A DNA stretch of 5,366 nt, from the NCBI GenBank assembly GCA_023450335.1, contig JAEXHA010000172.1, positions 1-5,366 on the forward strand. Direction: 5' to 3'. Of the stretch, positions 5,216 to 5,366 are shown piece after piece. This DNA is from Actinomycetes bacterium (GTDB taxonomy: Bacteria > Actinomycetota > Actinomycetes > Actinomycetales > Microbacteriaceae). Each line of letters begins with the position of its first letter. Position 1 is the first letter of the stretch. The notes below the pieces were generated by a model. It made no database searches, had not been told where the DNA came from, and saw only the letters and a program-made list of their open reading frames with translations. The translations under genes and the position numbers were made by a program.

Positions 5216-5366
5216 GTGACTTCTGCCACCACCCCCGAACCCGCCGAGAGCGCGCGCGACGACGCGCCGGAGACGGCACCCGCGTCGACCGGCGCCGTGA
5301 CGCCTGAGGCGACCGCGTCGACCGGCGCCGAGGCGCCTGAGGCGACCGCGTCGACCGATGCCGATG
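5216..5366 (+). CDS. N-terminus of an Ala/Thr/Pro/Glu-rich protein, probably DUF349 family; cut by window edge
   Basis: Only the first 50 codons are present. The start GTG (5216-5218) has GAGGT (5204-5208) 7 bases upstream. The visible segment (MTSATTPEPAESARDDAPET, then repeats) is disordered, acidic and low in hydrophobic residues, with no signal peptide or membrane helix, so a cytoplasmic protein is expected. It contains an 11-residue tandem repeat. The call as DUF349 is by context only: actinobacterial DUF349 proteins commonly have a long, variable Pro/Ala/Glu-rich N-terminus and lie in the relA-rarA-alaS neighbourhood. The sequence visible here carries no part of the DUF349 domain itself. 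The coding start is well supported; the family is a guess. Confidence 0.7.
   Translation, partial: MTSATTPEPAESARDDAPETAPASTGAVTPEATASTGAEAPEATASTDAD
5282..5366 (+). repeat. 33-bp in-frame tandem repeat, at least 2.6 copies
   Basis: Copies start at 5282, 5315 and 5348, the last cut by the window edge. Each begins GCGTCGACCG and encodes 11 residues: ASTGAVTPEAT, ASTGAEAPEAT, ASTDAD. Copies 1 and 2 differ at only a few bases. The period is a multiple of three, so copy-number change would keep the reading frame. Confidence 0.9.

Noticed and set aside
4865..5279. Minus-strand open frames of 94 to 169 codons opposite the two rightward genes
   Set aside because: Gly/Arg/Ser-rich mirror translations of a Pro/Thr/Ser-rich gene and the intergenic region, without initiation signals; the plus-strand genes have good ribosome-binding sites.
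1..5366. Possible mobile, phage-defence, CRISPR or biosynthetic system
   Set aside because: All clear genes are housekeeping genes or small unknowns in a conserved type of neighbourhood. There are no transposase or integrase motifs, no spaced repeat array, no terminal repeats and no visible shift in base composition.

Overview
The window reads as a stretch of core chromosome from a high-GC actinomycete. The S4, RarA and AlaRS sequences and the gene order resemble Microbacteriaceae, with a Microbacterium-like genome as my best guess. The evidence is third-position G/C codon use, GTG starts at four of six genes, TAnnnT-type -10 elements, and close agreement with remembered actinobacterial S4 and AlaRS sequences. 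No database search was possible.

Layout: four genes run on the minus strand from right to left, in transcription order rarA (3388-4701), rpsD (2568-3197), a small single-span membrane protein (2204-2488) and alaS (1-2136, 3' end cut by the window edge). Two genes run rightwards from a divergent intergenic region. The first encodes a small membrane-anchored protein with a Pro/Ser/Thr-rich outer tail (4806-5147). The second is the start of a gene with an Ala/Thr/Pro/Glu repeat N-terminus (from 5216, cut by the window edge), probably the DUF349 protein usually found in this neighbourhood. No gap between genes exceeds 200 bases. There is no tRNA, rRNA, CRISPR array, insertion sequence or prophage signal.

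Functionally this is a housekeeping cluster: a ribosomal protein (S4), a tRNA synthetase (AlaRS) and a replication-fork maintenance ATPase (RarA). In actinobacteria such genes often lie near relA, DUF349 and cyclophilin genes. The genes look individually promoted rather than forming one operon. Hairpins follow rarA and rpsD, and each is followed within a few bases by a TAnnnT -10-like hexamer for the next gene.

The most interesting signals are regulatory. The rpsD leader is about 140 nt and carries a long nested inverted repeat that ends one base from the Shine-Dalgarno sequence, a candidate S4 autoregulatory element. Two genes (rarA and the small gene at 2488) have a -10-like hexamer only 6-7 bases from the start codon and so are candidates for leaderless transcripts. 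The small protein at 4806 occupies a position where related genomes often carry a membrane-anchored peptidyl-prolyl isomerase, yet has no catalytic domain. I see no evidence of a wholly new multi-gene system here.
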